A DNA stretch of 64,000 nucleotides, from NCBI RefSeq assembly GCF_001590785.1, contig NZ_LTAO01000039.1, forward strand, positions 62,001 through 126,000, in the 5' to 3' direction. This DNA is from Alkalihalobacillus trypoxylicola. Lineage in GTDB: Bacteria; Bacillota; Bacilli; Bacillales; Bacillaceae_D. Both the position numbers and the translations under genes were made by a program. Each line of letters starts with the position of its first letter. Position 1 is the first letter of the stretch. The notes under the pieces are model-generated. The model was not told the origin of the DNA. It did no database searches and saw nothing but the letters and a program-made list of their open reading frames with translations. Below, piece after piece: positions 34,838 to 44,077 of this stretch.

Positions 34838-35498
34838 TGAATCCATTTCATCATGCTTATCTTATAATGAAAACGGAACGATTAGGTTTGATTTTCACTT
34901 TAGGTAGATGCTTTCCCAAGGGCTTGTTCTCAGCTAACTCTGACTACGCTGAGCTTCGTCAGAGTGGATCTTCAAACTGCGCTTTTCCTTTGGGAGTCAC
35001 TACCTACCGTTACAATCATCTGTGAATTCACAAACATTCAGTACTTCTTTTAATGAAAACGAAGCGATTAGGGTTTGATTTTCACTTTAGGTAGATGCTT
35101 TCCCTAGGGTTGTCTTCAGCTAACTCTGACTACGCGAGCTTCGTCAGAGCGGATCTTCAGACTGCGCTGATCCTTCGGGAGTCACTACCTACCGTTACAA
35201 TCAAAAAGTAAATTCACAAGCATTCAAGACATATTTATAATGAATGGTCGTTTTATTCACTTAACCCCACTTCACCATTTCACCATTCCCATCTTTTAAT
35301 GAAAACCGAACGATTTGGTTTTTGATTTTCACTTTAGGTAGATGCTTTCCCAAGGGCTTGTCTTCAGCTAACTCTGAATACGCTGAGCTTCGTCAGATTG
35401 GATCGATCTTCAAACGGTGCTTATCCTTTGGGAGTCACTACCTTACGTTACAATCAACGTGTGAATTCACAAATATAGAGCAATATGAAATTCACTCA
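34838..35498 (+). repeat. Head-to-tail trimer of the MITE-like element (family 1)
   Basis: Starts TGAATCCATTTCATCATGC and ends CAATATGAAATTCACTCA. Three full-length cores follow each other, each with GGTAGATGCTTTCCC(A/T)AGGG, the CTCTGA(C/A) ... GTCAGA hairpin and GGGAGTCACTACC(T)TACG. Internal junctions keep degenerate remnants of the terminal repeats (CACTTCACCATTTCACC). It fills most of the 879-base gap; 35499-35681 holds nothing I recognise. Confidence 0.9.
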
Positions 35499-35681
35499 AC
35501 TAATAAATGAAGTATGTTATCTTTTAACTCTCACAATTTCCCCTTAGCATGTACAAATTTTCACTCTTCCTTAGCCACATGGATAAAATATAAAAAATAC
35601 TATCTCCTAAATTGGTAAATATTCTACCTAACCATAATATGATGAAATTTTTGTTTTTTAACACTCCATTCCACTCCAGAT

Positions 35682-36080
35682 TTATCTATATTTTTTAGAT
35701 ACAAAAAATTCTGTAATAGGCATTGTAATAAGCGCTAAACCGATGACTACAACAAGAGGGATATTTTGAATATCATTAAGTGCTACAACCCTTTCAGATA
35801 CTGCCAGTACGATTACCATTAATGATAGTAGTAAAAAGTAGCTAATTTTTGAGCTCAAGAAGGTAATATGCTTTTCTAATTCATCCTTCTTTCCTTCCTC
35901 TTTCCCTTCTAAATCTCCCCAGGTTAATGATTGGAAAAGAAATGCTATTCCTAAAAATAGAAAAAAGATGGTGGAAGCATTAATTAGATTTTTCGCTAGC
36001 CATTCATAAAGTCCATAGCCGCCAACGGCAAAAATAACGATTAAAGAACAAATGATACTTATTTTTTTAGCTATATTCAT
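35682..36080 (-). CDS. Four-helix membrane protein paired with an XRE regulator
   Basis: 132 residues, four transmembrane helices with an acidic, Lys-rich cytoplasmic loop (GDLEGKEEGKKDELEKH) in the middle and a terminal KKYR. The ATG follows directly on the stop of the XRE gene, with GGAGAGAGG inside that gene's end. XRE + small membrane protein pairs of this size are common in Bacillaceae (YvaN/YozG-like context) but their function is unsettled. Under the operators at 36302-36369. Confidence 0.75.
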   Translation of the reverse strand: MNIAKKISIICSLIVIFAVGGYGLYEWLAKNLINASTIFFLFLGIAFLFQSLTWGDLEGKEEGKKDELEKHITFLSSKISYFLLLSLMVIVLAVSERVVALNDIQNIPLVVVIGLALITMPITEFFVSKKYR

Positions 36081-36287
36081 TTACCTCTCTCCTTCATAGT
36101 CAAAAATAAATAATTGGTTCATTGGAACATCTAGCACATATGAAAGGGTAAAGGCTAGTTGCAAACTAGGGTCATACTTATGATTTTCAATAGCGTTAAT
36201 GGTTTGTCGTGTTACTTTACACTTCTTTGCTAAAGCCTCTTGAGAAAAACCTTTAAGCTTCCTCTGCTCTCGTATCATATTATTCAT
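36081..36287 (-). CDS. XRE-family HTH regulator (68 aa)
   Basis: MNNMIREQRKLKGFSQEALA then a Cro/CI-type helix-turn-helix KKCKVTRQTINAIENHKYDP, ending in FIFDYEGER. AAGGGGAAGAAA fixes the ATG at 36285-36287; the frame to 36344 includes promoter sequence. Two identical palindromes upstream suggest autoregulation. Translationally coupled to the membrane-protein gene downstream. Confidence 0.88.
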   Translation of the reverse strand: MNNMIREQRKLKGFSQEALAKKCKVTRQTINAIENHKYDPSLQLAFTLSYVLDVPMNQLFIFDYEGER

Positions 36288-36301
36288 TTTCTTCCCCTTA
36301 A

Positions 36302-36369
36302 TATGTAAAGAATGTTTTACATAACTATCTAAACATAAAACCACAATTATGTAAAGAATGTTTTACATA
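36302..36369. promoter_or_regulatory. Two identical palindromic operators of the XRE gene
   Basis: TATGTAAA-N6-TTTACATA occurs at 36302-36323 and, identically, at 36348-36369, centres 46 bases apart. The second copy is embedded in a longer palindrome (CCAC...GTGG flanks) that could also end the DinB transcript. Both are placed just upstream of the XRE start, so autorepression and looping are likely. Confidence 0.75.
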
Positions 36370-36417
36370 ATCGTGGTTTAAAAACGGTCTGTTACATGTA
36401 TATGTTTATTTTGTTCT

Positions 36418-36894
36418 TTAATCCCAAATATTTGGCCTAGGAATTTTCATTAATCTCATATAATCTAATATTTGTCCTGTATGAACAGATTCGTGATACC
36501 CAATTCTTAATAACATATCCTCTAATATACGAACATAGCCAGCTTCTTCACGGTGAATTTTTGTATACTTCAACTCATCCTCAGATAAATTTTCGATATA
36601 AGATAAAAAATCCTTTCTCCATGGAGAGATAAAGTTTAATTCATCCTCAACCGAAATAAATTTCTTAGTATCAAAGGGATTATGTATATTCTCTATATCC
36701 TTCGATCCACCTGCTAATAAAATTTTATGATATAGAAATTCACTCTCCACTACATGTCTAATCATCTCTGCACAAGACATGGCCTCTGAATCTGGCCTCC
36801 AATCTAAATCCCCTTGCGGAATCGAATGCCAAACCTTAATGCTTCTTCTTCTAATTTCTTTAAAATTCAATAGTATTAATTCATTTTGACTCAT
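36418..36894 (-). CDS. DinB superfamily protein
   Basis: 158 residues, four-helix bundle. EMIRHVVESEFLYHKIL and RIGYHESVHTGQILDYM contain the three candidate His ligands. AAGGAG with nine-base spacing fits ATG 36892-36894. Distinct in sequence from the DinB gene at 16.6-17.1 kb. Function unknown; divergent from the ArsR gene. Confidence 0.8.
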   Translation of the reverse strand: MSQNELILLNFKEIRRRSIKVWHSIPQGDLDWRPDSEAMSCAEMIRHVVESEFLYHKILLAGGSKDIENIHNPFDTKKFISVEDELNFISPWRKDFLSYIENLSEDELKYTKIHREEAGYVRILEDMLLRIGYHESVHTGQILDYMRLMKIPRPNIWD

Positions 36895-36954
36895 TCCGTA
36901 CAACTCCTTAAATATATTAAAAAAATATGGTATCGTTAGTCTAGCACAAGAAAA

Positions 36955-36972
36955 CTTCGACCATAATCGAAG
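36955..36972. promoter_or_regulatory. Inverted repeat upstream of the ArsR-family gene
   Basis: CTTCGA-N6-TCGAAG, a perfect 6+6 palindrome in the 103-base gap between the divergent DinB and ArsR genes. Probable operator. Confidence 0.45.
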
Positions 36973-36997
36973 TATGAAAAAACGATAGGAGAAGTGA

Positions 36998-37702
36998 ATG
37001 AAGATGAGTCATTATCCTGATATCTCTTCAGCAGCTAAGCTGATAGCCGATCCTTCTCGAGCGGTAATCCTTCAATCACTAATGAGTGTGGATGGGCTTC
37101 CTGCAAGTGAATTGGCACATAAAGCAGGTATTTCAGTACAAACAGCAAGTAGTCATCTAAGTAAGTTAATAGAAGGAAACCTGTTAACGGTTGAACGCCA
37201 TGGAAGACACAAATACTACCGATTAGCAAACTCTAGGGTGGCTGAGATTATCGAGAGCTTAAGCATCATAGCTCCGGAACCTAAAGTTCATTCCTTCAAC
37301 AGCTATAACACTGTACACAAGCTAAAGAAAGCACGTAGTTGTTATGATCACCTTGCTGGCCTTTTAGGAGTGAGTATAACCGAAGCCTTCATTAATAATA
37401 GATATTTAGAAGACCATCCTAATGAAAAAGAATACAAAGTCACTGAAGCTGGAGTTCTATTTTTTAACGGTTGGGGAATCGATGTTGAGCATCTGCGTAC
37501 CTTAAACAGGTATTTCGCTAAGAAATGTTTAGATTGGAGCGAAAGAAAGTATCACCTAGCAGGTTCTTTAGGAAATGAAGTAATGAAGTACATGATAAAA
37601 GCTCTGTGGATAGAAAAGAAATCCAATCGGGAAATCTCCATCACAGAGCTAGGTATTAAAAAACTAAAAACTGAACTTGGAGTTATAATATCTGAAGAGT
37701 AA
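36998..37702 (+). CDS. ArsR-family winged-helix regulator with extended C-terminus
   Basis: 234 residues, twice the length of simple ArsR proteins. The HTH lies at ~10-75 (ELAHKAGISVQTASSHLSKLIEGNLL, HGRHKYYRL). The C-terminal half has KARSCYDHLAGLLGVSITEAF and LNRYFAKKCLDWSERKYHLAGSLG, with Cys and His residues that are typical of this long subgroup and probably form the sensor. ATAGGAG precedes the start. Likely regulates itself and the divergent DinB gene through the 36955-36972 palindrome. Confidence 0.85.
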   Translation: MKMSHYPDISSAAKLIADPSRAVILQSLMSVDGLPASELAHKAGISVQTASSHLSKLIEGNLLTVERHGRHKYYRLANSRVAEIIESLSIIAPEPKVHSFNSYNTVHKLKKARSCYDHLAGLLGVSITEAFINNRYLEDHPNEKEYKVTEAGVLFFNGWGIDVEHLRTLNRYFAKKCLDWSERKYHLAGSLGNEVMKYMIKALWIEKKSNREISITELGIKKLKTELGVIISEE

Positions 37703-37729
37703 ACTCTTCAGGTTCAAAGCAATCTAGCC

Positions 37730-38236
37730 TTATGAGCTCTCTATATTAAGCACCATCAGCTCTTCATCATAATATTCTTGATTTATTTTTAAGGCTTTTT
37801 TATCAAATCCATATGTTTCAAACCCAAATGATTGATACAGTTTTTTTGCTGGCTCATTAACAGACACGACTGTTAAATGAAGTTGTTCGATTCCGTCTAA
37901 TTGCTTTGAGGTCTGTATCGCTTCTTTTATTAAACACTTCGCCACCCCTTTTTGACGTTTCTCTTCCGAAACATACATCGCTAAAATATGTATCCGATGC
38001 TTCATTTTAATTAACTTCACCTTTTGAAGAGTCACGACCCCGCAAAGCTGGCCCGCGTCAAACGCACCAAGGGTTATCATGTTGGGCTGGGATAATTTTT
38101 CTTCGTATTCTTCTAAGGCAAGGTCTTGCTCCTCTTCATAGCTAGAAGCAAATGCTTCTGAATAGAGCTTTAAGCCCTCTAGCCTTAGGCTTCTATAGGA
38201 ACTTGCGTCAATCCTTTCTAGCTGTCTAACCTTCAT
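37730..38236 (-). CDS. GNAT family N-acetyltransferase
   Basis: 168 residues. Acetyl-CoA loop in SEEKRQKGVAKCLIKEA (~95) and NEPAKKLYQSFGFETYG. AAAAGGAG precedes the ATG. It follows the HD-domain gene by 24 bases and is probably co-transcribed. Substrate unknown. Confidence 0.85.
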   Translation of the reverse strand: MKVRQLERIDASSYRSLRLEGLKLYSEAFASSYEEEQDLALEEYEEKLSQPNMITLGAFDAGQLCGVVTLQKVKLIKMKHRIHILAMYVSEEKRQKGVAKCLIKEAIQTSKQLDGIEQLHLTVVSVNEPAKKLYQSFGFETYGFDKKALKINQEYYDEELMVLNIESS

Positions 38237-38260
38237 CGTAATCTCCTTTTGACTGTCATT

Positions 38261-39232
38261 TTAAAATAATATCTTCACGCGCATTCCTTGTGTGGCCTTT
38301 TGGAAAGCTTCCTGATTTAAAGTCCTAATATATTGAGATAGATTTGAGGATGGTACCAATTGATTATTGTTCAAAATAGAAGGATCAATTAAGCGAAGTT
38401 TTGTTTTTCGCTCAATATCGTAATCATCTCGGTCCTCTTTCACCTTAATATTTGTATTCAATTGGTTTAGTAGCATTACTAATTCAGGGTCCTTAGAGGC
38501 TTTTATTTTATTCAAGACCTGTTCATCATCTAATAGAAAATCATGATAATTAAGAATTTGTTTCTCTAGGGCACACCTTAATATTTTTGCTAGCTGGTCG
38601 TATCCGTAAATATTTAAAGGATCCATAAAGAACCCTATTACTTCTTTATAGTAGGTTTCTACAAACCATTCAGCTGTTTTAATGCTTTGTAAATAGATTT
38701 TTCCATTAATAACAGCCAAGTCATTTAAAAATTGATTGATCTCTTTTAAGGTAATAAATCCGTATGCAAACATATCGCGAAGGGTATAGTCAATTCGATC
38801 GGCACATAACTCGGGTGCAGGTTGTTCTAGTAAAGTCCATTTCGAATCATCATAAAGAATGTCTTTATCATTATAGCCATGCCTAGCTAAAATATGAGGT
38901 ATCTCAGAATTTTCAATAACTGACTGAAAGATTTCCTCATGATAATCTTCTTTTGTATAATCCAAAACATAATCAATCACATGAGAAAAGGCAGTATGAG
39001 ATACATCATGCAATAGGCCGGCTATTTGCTCTTCTAATGAGCCTCCTAGCCTTCTTATTAATAACATCACTCCAATGGAATGGTCATAACGAGTGACATT
39101 CCATTTTTCATTAACTAAATAGCTTGCTCCCCCTTGGTGGATAGACATCAGCCTTTTAATCGCTTTACTTTCAATTAATTCTCGTAGCACTTCTTCCACT
39201 TTATATTCACCATATAACGGGTCAAATACAAT
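38261..39232 (-). CDS. HD-domain phosphohydrolase, apparently with a non-canonical ATT/ATC start
   Basis: Cytoplasmic HD hydrolase related to dNTP triphosphohydrolases. Metal ligands lie in RYDHSIGVML, AGLLHDVSHTAFSHVID and PELCADRIDYTLRD. The first ATG/GTG/TTG in frame is GTG 39199 (312 residues) with no good ribosome binding site. Upstream, the open frame encodes FDPLYGEYKVEEV, which I recall as the conserved N-terminus (xDPLYGE-xxVEEVLxELI) of this family. In that upstream extension only ATT 39232 or ATC 39235 follow a GAGGG site at 7-10 bases before the TGA in frame. I therefore extend to 39232. Rare-start use is inference. Confidence 0.75.
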   Translation of the reverse strand: MVFDPLYGEYKVEEVLRELIESKAIKRLMSIHQGGASYLVNEKWNVTRYDHSIGVMLLIRRLGGSLEEQIAGLLHDVSHTAFSHVIDYVLDYTKEDYHEEIFQSVIENSEIPHILARHGYNDKDILYDDSKWTLLEQPAPELCADRIDYTLRDMFAYGFITLKEINQFLNDLAVINGKIYLQSIKTAEWFVETYYKEVIGFFMDPLNIYGYDQLAKILRCALEKQILNYHDFLLDDEQVLNKIKASKDPELVMLLNQLNTNIKVKEDRDDYDIERKTKLRLIDPSILNNNQLVPSSNLSQYIRTLNQEAFQKATQGMRVKILF

Positions 39233-39499
39233 GATAACATCACCCTCTTTTTTATTCCCTCACGACTTCTATGTTATCATTTGAAAAAAATCTTCACTAG
39301 ACATCGCTTTCGGGATCAAAATCTCCTAACTGTAAATTGAATAAGAAAGGTCACAGTCCGAGAAGAAAATTAAGAAAACCGCAAAAATATACTTAACCAG
39401 CGTCTTTGACAAACGGGCAAGGTATGTGGATTCATTTCCTCAGTCTTTCTAGTGTTTCCCCAATCGAAAAAGGGAAGACCTATACCTTTTAGTTGTTTT

Positions 39500-41197
39500 T
39501 TATAGTTTAAATTTACTCACAGAGTTTTGTAATTCTTCTGCGATATTTGATAAATAAGTTGTTGCACTCGCAACTTCCTCCATAGAAGCACCCTGCTCTT
39601 GCGCTGCTGCTGCAACTTGTTGTGAATGACTAGCTGCATCGGTAGCTAAATTTGATGCAATTTCTATCTTAGTTACCATATCGACTATATTTTCTTTCAC
39701 ATATACAAATGATTGTGATACCTCATCTATTTGAGTAGAAACTTCATTTACAGCACCAGTAATTTGAGAGAACTCTATTCCTGCACGGTCCACTAACCCC
39801 ATGCCCCCATCTACTGCTAAATCTACGTCATCAAATGTTTGAATAGATAAATCAATTTGACTGTTAATACGTTCTGTAAGTTCTTTAATATGGATTGCCG
39901 ACTCTTGAGATTTTTCAGCTAGTTTTCGTACTTCAGAGGCAACAACAGCAAATCCTTTGCCTTGTTCTCCAGCTCGCGCCGCCTCTATTGATGCATTTAA
40001 AGCTAACAAACTAGTTTGCTCTGCAACTTCAGTAACCAATAAAATCATCCTACTAATCTCTGTTGATTGATTACCCAATTGTTCAATAACCATTGAAACT
40101 TCACCTGTTCTAGCTTTAATTAGTTTCATTTGTGATAAACTATCTTTTACGATCTCTAGTCCATTCTCTGCTTTTTCATTCGTTGCTTTAGAATTTTGAT
40201 CTACGTTATTTACAAGTTCTTGTATAGATTGTACTCTATGCTTTATATTCTCAGCAGAACTTGTAGCCTCATGAGTCTGTCTCATCTGAATCTCCGAGCC
40301 GGCCGCCACTTCTTGAATTACCTGTGTAATTTCTTCTGCAGCTTGGTTTGTTTGTTCTGCGCCTACTGATAATTGGTTAGAAGAAGAAGCTATTTGTTCT
40401 GATTTCATCACAACATCCTTTACGAGCGTACTGAGGTTAAGCCTCATTTGCTCATAATGCTTAGATAATTGACCAATTTCATCGTTAACAGAATCTTGAA
40501 GTGAAACAGTAAAAATACCTTGACCTGCATTTTCTAATGCATTGCCCACTTTATTTAATCGCCTTTTTAATCGAGCTGTAAAGCCAATAACAAAAAGTGT
40601 AGCGAGTACAATACCTGATATAACAATAATGAGCAAACTGATTAGTATTGACGAAGTTGTTTGTTCTACTAATTTTTGTGAAACTCCTGTATACCACATT
40701 CCTACAATTACTTCATCTTTGTTTTTAATTGGTTGGTAAGCAGTTTGAGTCATCACTCCTGCCACATTTGCCTCACCATAATAGGTGTCACCATCTTTAA
40801 GTACAGCTTGTACAACTTCATTTGATGCACGAGTTGAAACAGCCCTTTCCCCATCCACTTTGACATTTGTCGCAATTCTAGTATCATCTTGGAAAATAGT
40901 TACTGTTCCTCCGGTCATTTCTGCAATCTGATCAACTAATTCAAAGTTATTGTTCAGAACCGTTTCTCCTTTATAAAGCATTCCATCGGTAACTTGCCAA
41001 TCTCCCGGAATTTCTTTATCGATTGCATAGAAAGATAACAAAAGATCTGATTGAGCCTTCTCTAAAGCCATTTCTTTAATACCATCCGTAACCAAATGAT
41101 AAACTACTACACCCAATACACTTCCAAAAACAATTAACAGCGATAATACTAAGACATTTATTTTAAATGAAAGTCCCAAATTCTTTAACATTTTCAT
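39500..41197 (-). CDS. Methyl-accepting chemotaxis protein
   Basis: 565 residues: transmembrane helix 1 (~10-30), an extracellular Cache-type sensor (~35-180, with [18 protein letters not shown] and [10 protein letters not shown]), transmembrane helix 2 (~185-208), HAMP (~210-260) and a long cytoplasmic coiled coil. The signalling tip is [31 protein letters not shown] in pattern. It controls CheA/CheW. AGGAG precedes the ATG. No che genes are adjacent. Ligand unknown; sCache domains often bind organic acids. Confidence 0.93.
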   Translation of the reverse strand: MKMLKNLGLSFKINVLVLSLLIVFGSVLGVVVYHLVTDGIKEMALEKAQSDLLLSFYAIDKEIPGDWQVTDGMLYKGETVLNNNFELVDQIAEMTGGTVTIFQDDTRIATNVKVDGERAVSTRASNEVVQAVLKDGDTYYGEANVAGVMTQTAYQPIKNKDEVIVGMWYTGVSQKLVEQTTSSILISLLIIVISGIVLATLFVIGFTARLKRRLNKVGNALENAGQGIFTVSLQDSVNDEIGQLSKHYEQMRLNLSTLVKDVVMKSEQIASSSNQLSVGAEQTNQAAEEITQVIQEVAAGSEIQMRQTHEATSSAENIKHRVQSIQELVNNVDQNSKATNEKAENGLEIVKDSLSQMKLIKARTGEVSMVIEQLGNQSTEISRMILLVTEVAEQTSLLALNASIEAARAGEQGKGFAVVASEVRKLAEKSQESAIHIKELTERINSQIDLSIQTFDDVDLAVDGGMGLVDRAGIEFSQITGAVNEVSTQIDEVSQSFVYVKENIVDMVTKIEIASNLATDAASHSQQVAAAAQEQGASMEEVASATTYLSNIAEELQNSVSKFKL

Positions 41198-41394
41198 ATT
41201 TCTCTTCTCCTCAAGTTCATTAGATGTTTTTTTCTAACAATATATCGGATAGAAATAAAAATAATTAACTATGAACGATAAAAGACAATCAGGAAGTGAT
41301 GCTGGAAAACTCATGGTTGTTCCCTAGCAGAAAAAGGGAGACAACCGATTCCAATATTCCGGAGGGAAATGGGAAACCAACGATATGAAAAACC

Positions 41395-41570
41395 TTGAAT
41401 ATTTGCATAAATAAACAATTGGAGGGTGTGGAAGATTTACAAATGTGTGGTGGATTATTAATGGATTTAGAAGAACTTAAAATGATGTGTAATGGATGCA
41501 AGATTAAGAACGAACACAAGGCATGGGACTCCAGTGGAAGGAATTGGCCATGCCAGTATCTATTTTTAAA
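41395..41570 (+). other. Possible short Cys-rich coding remnant
   Basis: A plus-strand frame runs MNICINKQLEGVEDLQMCGG and continues through KMMCNGCKIKNEHKAWDS and PCQYLFLKKV before it enters repeat family 3. Two CxxC-like elements could bind zinc. The MMCNGC block also appears at 12.0 kb. GGAGGG lies upstream but spacing fits no start well. I see no other gene in 41198-41714. Confidence 0.25.
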
Positions 41571-41666
41571 AAAGGTTAGTTCGGCAGCATCTCACCGGAC
41601 GCGAAGTGTCTTGGGGAAGCGGACAGCCGGGCACATAAAATGGGTAGAATCATTCATTTATGTGTA
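41571..41666 (+). repeat. Dispersed repeat family 3, copy 3
   Basis: TTAGTTCGGCAGCATCTCAC, CGGACGCGAAGTGTCTTGGG, GAAGCGGACAGCCGGGCAC and GTAGAATCATTCATTTATGT match the copy at 12096-12184 at most positions. Confidence 0.6.
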
Positions 41667-41714
41667 TTGTCCCTGCCCCCTAGACCTAGATCTTTTTCTA
41701 AAGTAGTTATGTTT

Positions 41715-44054
41715 TTATTGAAATCTAAACACGGTGATCGATTGTTTTGGAAATTCATATTCATAGAAAGAATTAGATGCTTCAAAATCCTTTTGTTTAG
41801 GTGAAATTTTATCTGGCGCTTCAAAGCTATTAACATCCGTTAACTCATAGCCGGAAAGCTCATATACGGTCCCCTTCAGCTTATCCTTTGCATAATCTTG
41901 TAAATCGATGGTCGTTAAAACGGCTTCATCTTTCACATTAACCACCTTAATTATCACTTCGTTAGTCAATGAATCGATGCTCGCAGAATAATATAAAGGC
42001 TTTATGTTTGGAAGTTTATCTACTGTTTCATTAATCACTTCATCATCAATATAGGTCGTTATTTTCCTACCTTTTATTTCTAGGTCGAGTGAGTATTCTT
42101 GGTCGTTTTTCACGGTAAATAATGATTGTGTTAAAACAGAACCTCTTCCATTAACCATGGAGGAAATGACCGAATCTTGATTTTGCCAGCCGCCTATCTC
42201 CCAAAACAATTTCTGATTATCCTTTTCTCCAAACATCACCTTAAATCCTCTGGTTCCCTCTAATTTCCTTGCTTTAAAAGATAAACGGTAATGTTTAGAA
42301 TGGAGTTCACCTAGCAAAAGCTCTATTCCATTCTCAACTAAAGCATTGGGGCATTCCTTGACTTCGCCTGTTTCTAAATTAGTTAAAGTGATTTTATAAT
42401 ATTCCGCTTTACTTTGCTCACCGATTAACTTTATTTGCCCTCCTATTGTAGGAATGGAAGGAGGCTCGCTGGCACTTAATCCAGTCGACTCTGTTTTTAA
42501 CGTATAATCGCCCTGATGATGCATGAATAGCTTTTGCACATAATAGTTGGCTGTGCCGAACACTTGATGGTTATTAAAATAAATAAGATTAGGTTCCCAA
42601 TTAATATAGTCAACATTACATAGCATTGGCGCATAACAGGCTAAGCCTACTGCATGAGCATTTTTTTCTAACCCCGTCATAAAAGCTGCTTCAGCTATTG
42701 CATTATAATAAGTATTTCCCCACGATGCATATTCTCCTAAAAAGACCTTTGGTTCATCCCTTTTAAAGTCGTCATAGCGGTGATAATGAGCCAAAAACCA
42801 CTCCGGGGATTGATAATAATGTTCATCAACTAGATCGGATTGATTTTTCTTTGCCGAATCCCAGCCTCTGTCATATTCTCCACCTGCCGCAAAAGGACCG
42901 CTTGAATTAATAAGCTTTATATCTGGGTGCTTTTCTTTTATGGCTCTGTGGAAGTATTCATAGCGTTCAAAAAATGGTTCACCTACTTCTTCATTACCAA
43001 TCCCTAAATATTCAAGACCAAATGGCTCAGGGTGTCCTAACTCACTTCTTATTTTTCCCCATGTCGTAGAAACATTCCCATTGGCAAATTCAATTAAATC
43101 AAGGGCATCATCAATCCAAGGCTGCAAATTCTCTAATGGAACGATTCGATGGTGATGAGGATCATACCCCGCAGGTAGAACGGGTATAGGTTTTGCACCA
43201 ATATCTTCACAGAATAAAAAATACTCATAATAGCCTAACCCAAGTGTTTGGTTATATTTCCAGTTATTTCGGCGAGAAGGTCTTTTTTCAGTATCACCGA
43301 TCGTATTTTTCCAACGATACATGGAATCTCGAGCACGTTCATCAAGGCTTCCATCGTGTACAAGGCATCCACCAGGAAAACGCATGAATTTTGGCTTTAG
43401 GTCGGCTAGTATTTGGGCAATATCACTTCTTAACCCATTTTCTCTATCCATGAAGGTCTTCGCAGGGAATAAAGATACCATGTCCATATAAATTGTTCCT
43501 GTTTGATTAGTCGTTAAAATAAGTCGTGCACTTTGGTCATCGCTCTTGCATTGAAGGGTAAGAGAATACTTTTTCCACTCTGAAGAATGTAAAGACAATT
43601 CTTCTGAAGCATGAAGAACCCCCTCTTTACTTTCTAAAGAAATAGTCAGCGTTTTCTTTTCTGCCTGGTCAACTCTAGCAAAAAAAGAAAAGTGATAGAA
43701 TTCATCTTTTTTTAGTGGAATACCTGAATTAAATCCTGTATTTAGTATTCCTGCACCATCTCCAACTTTTTTCGTCTTTAAGGTGAGATAGTTTGGGTTA
43801 TTTTCATGCAGAGGGAAGCTATCTTCCACACTTATAGTAACCTCAGCTTCTCCTCTTTCAACCTTCTCCCAGGCAGTTAATGCATGATAATCGCTTCTGT
43901 CAATGGGGTCAAATTCGAAGGAACGATTTTGTACTAATTCAGCATAAAGCCCGCCGTCAGCGGCATGATTCAAATCCTCAAAGAAAAGACCGTATAAATC
44001 ACCCAATGGTTCCTTTTTATCCTTTGAAAATACCTTTATTGATTTTTCAGTCAA
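41715..44054 (-). CDS. Alpha-L-arabinofuranosidase, GH51, intracellular
   Basis: 779 residues. A GH51 enzyme releasing arabinofuranose from arabino-xylo- or arabinan oligosaccharides. Acid/base Glu ~355 in YLGIGNEEVGEP and nucleophile Glu ~441 in VFLGEYASWGN are both present, as is a CBM4_9-like insertion (~65-195). No signal peptide. C-terminal beta domains carry VFRFQ at the end. AGGTGA five bases before TTG 44052-44054 supports that start; the GTG nine bases earlier is possible. Third gene of the GH43-GH43-GH51 operon (23-base gap). Confidence 0.93.
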   Translation of the reverse strand: MTEKSIKVFSKDKKEPLGDLYGLFFEDLNHAADGGLYAELVQNRSFEFDPIDRSDYHALTAWEKVERGEAEVTISVEDSFPLHENNPNYLTLKTKKVGDGAGILNTGFNSGIPLKKDEFYHFSFFARVDQAEKKTLTISLESKEGVLHASEELSLHSSEWKKYSLTLQCKSDDQSARLILTTNQTGTIYMDMVSLFPAKTFMDRENGLRSDIAQILADLKPKFMRFPGGCLVHDGSLDERARDSMYRWKNTIGDTEKRPSRRNNWKYNQTLGLGYYEYFLFCEDIGAKPIPVLPAGYDPHHHRIVPLENLQPWIDDALDLIEFANGNVSTTWGKIRSELGHPEPFGLEYLGIGNEEVGEPFFERYEYFHRAIKEKHPDIKLINSSGPFAAGGEYDRGWDSAKKNQSDLVDEHYYQSPEWFLAHYHRYDDFKRDEPKVFLGEYASWGNTYYNAIAEAAFMTGLEKNAHAVGLACYAPMLCNVDYINWEPNLIYFNNHQVFGTANYYVQKLFMHHQGDYTLKTESTGLSASEPPSIPTIGGQIKLIGEQSKAEYYKITLTNLETGEVKECPNALVENGIELLLGELHSKHYRLSFKARKLEGTRGFKVMFGEKDNQKLFWEIGGWQNQDSVISSMVNGRGSVLTQSLFTVKNDQEYSLDLEIKGRKITTYIDDEVINETVDKLPNIKPLYYSASIDSLTNEVIIKVVNVKDEAVLTTIDLQDYAKDKLKGTVYELSGYELTDVNSFEAPDKISPKQKDFEASNSFYEYEFPKQSITVFRFQ

Positions 44055-44077
44055 GCCACTCACCTACCTATGTTCTC

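Noticed and set aside
39395-39485. Possible degenerate copy of repeat family 3 before the MCP gene.
   Set aside because: Only short matches (GTGGATTCATT, AAAAAGGGA) could be followed by eye; not enough for a feature.
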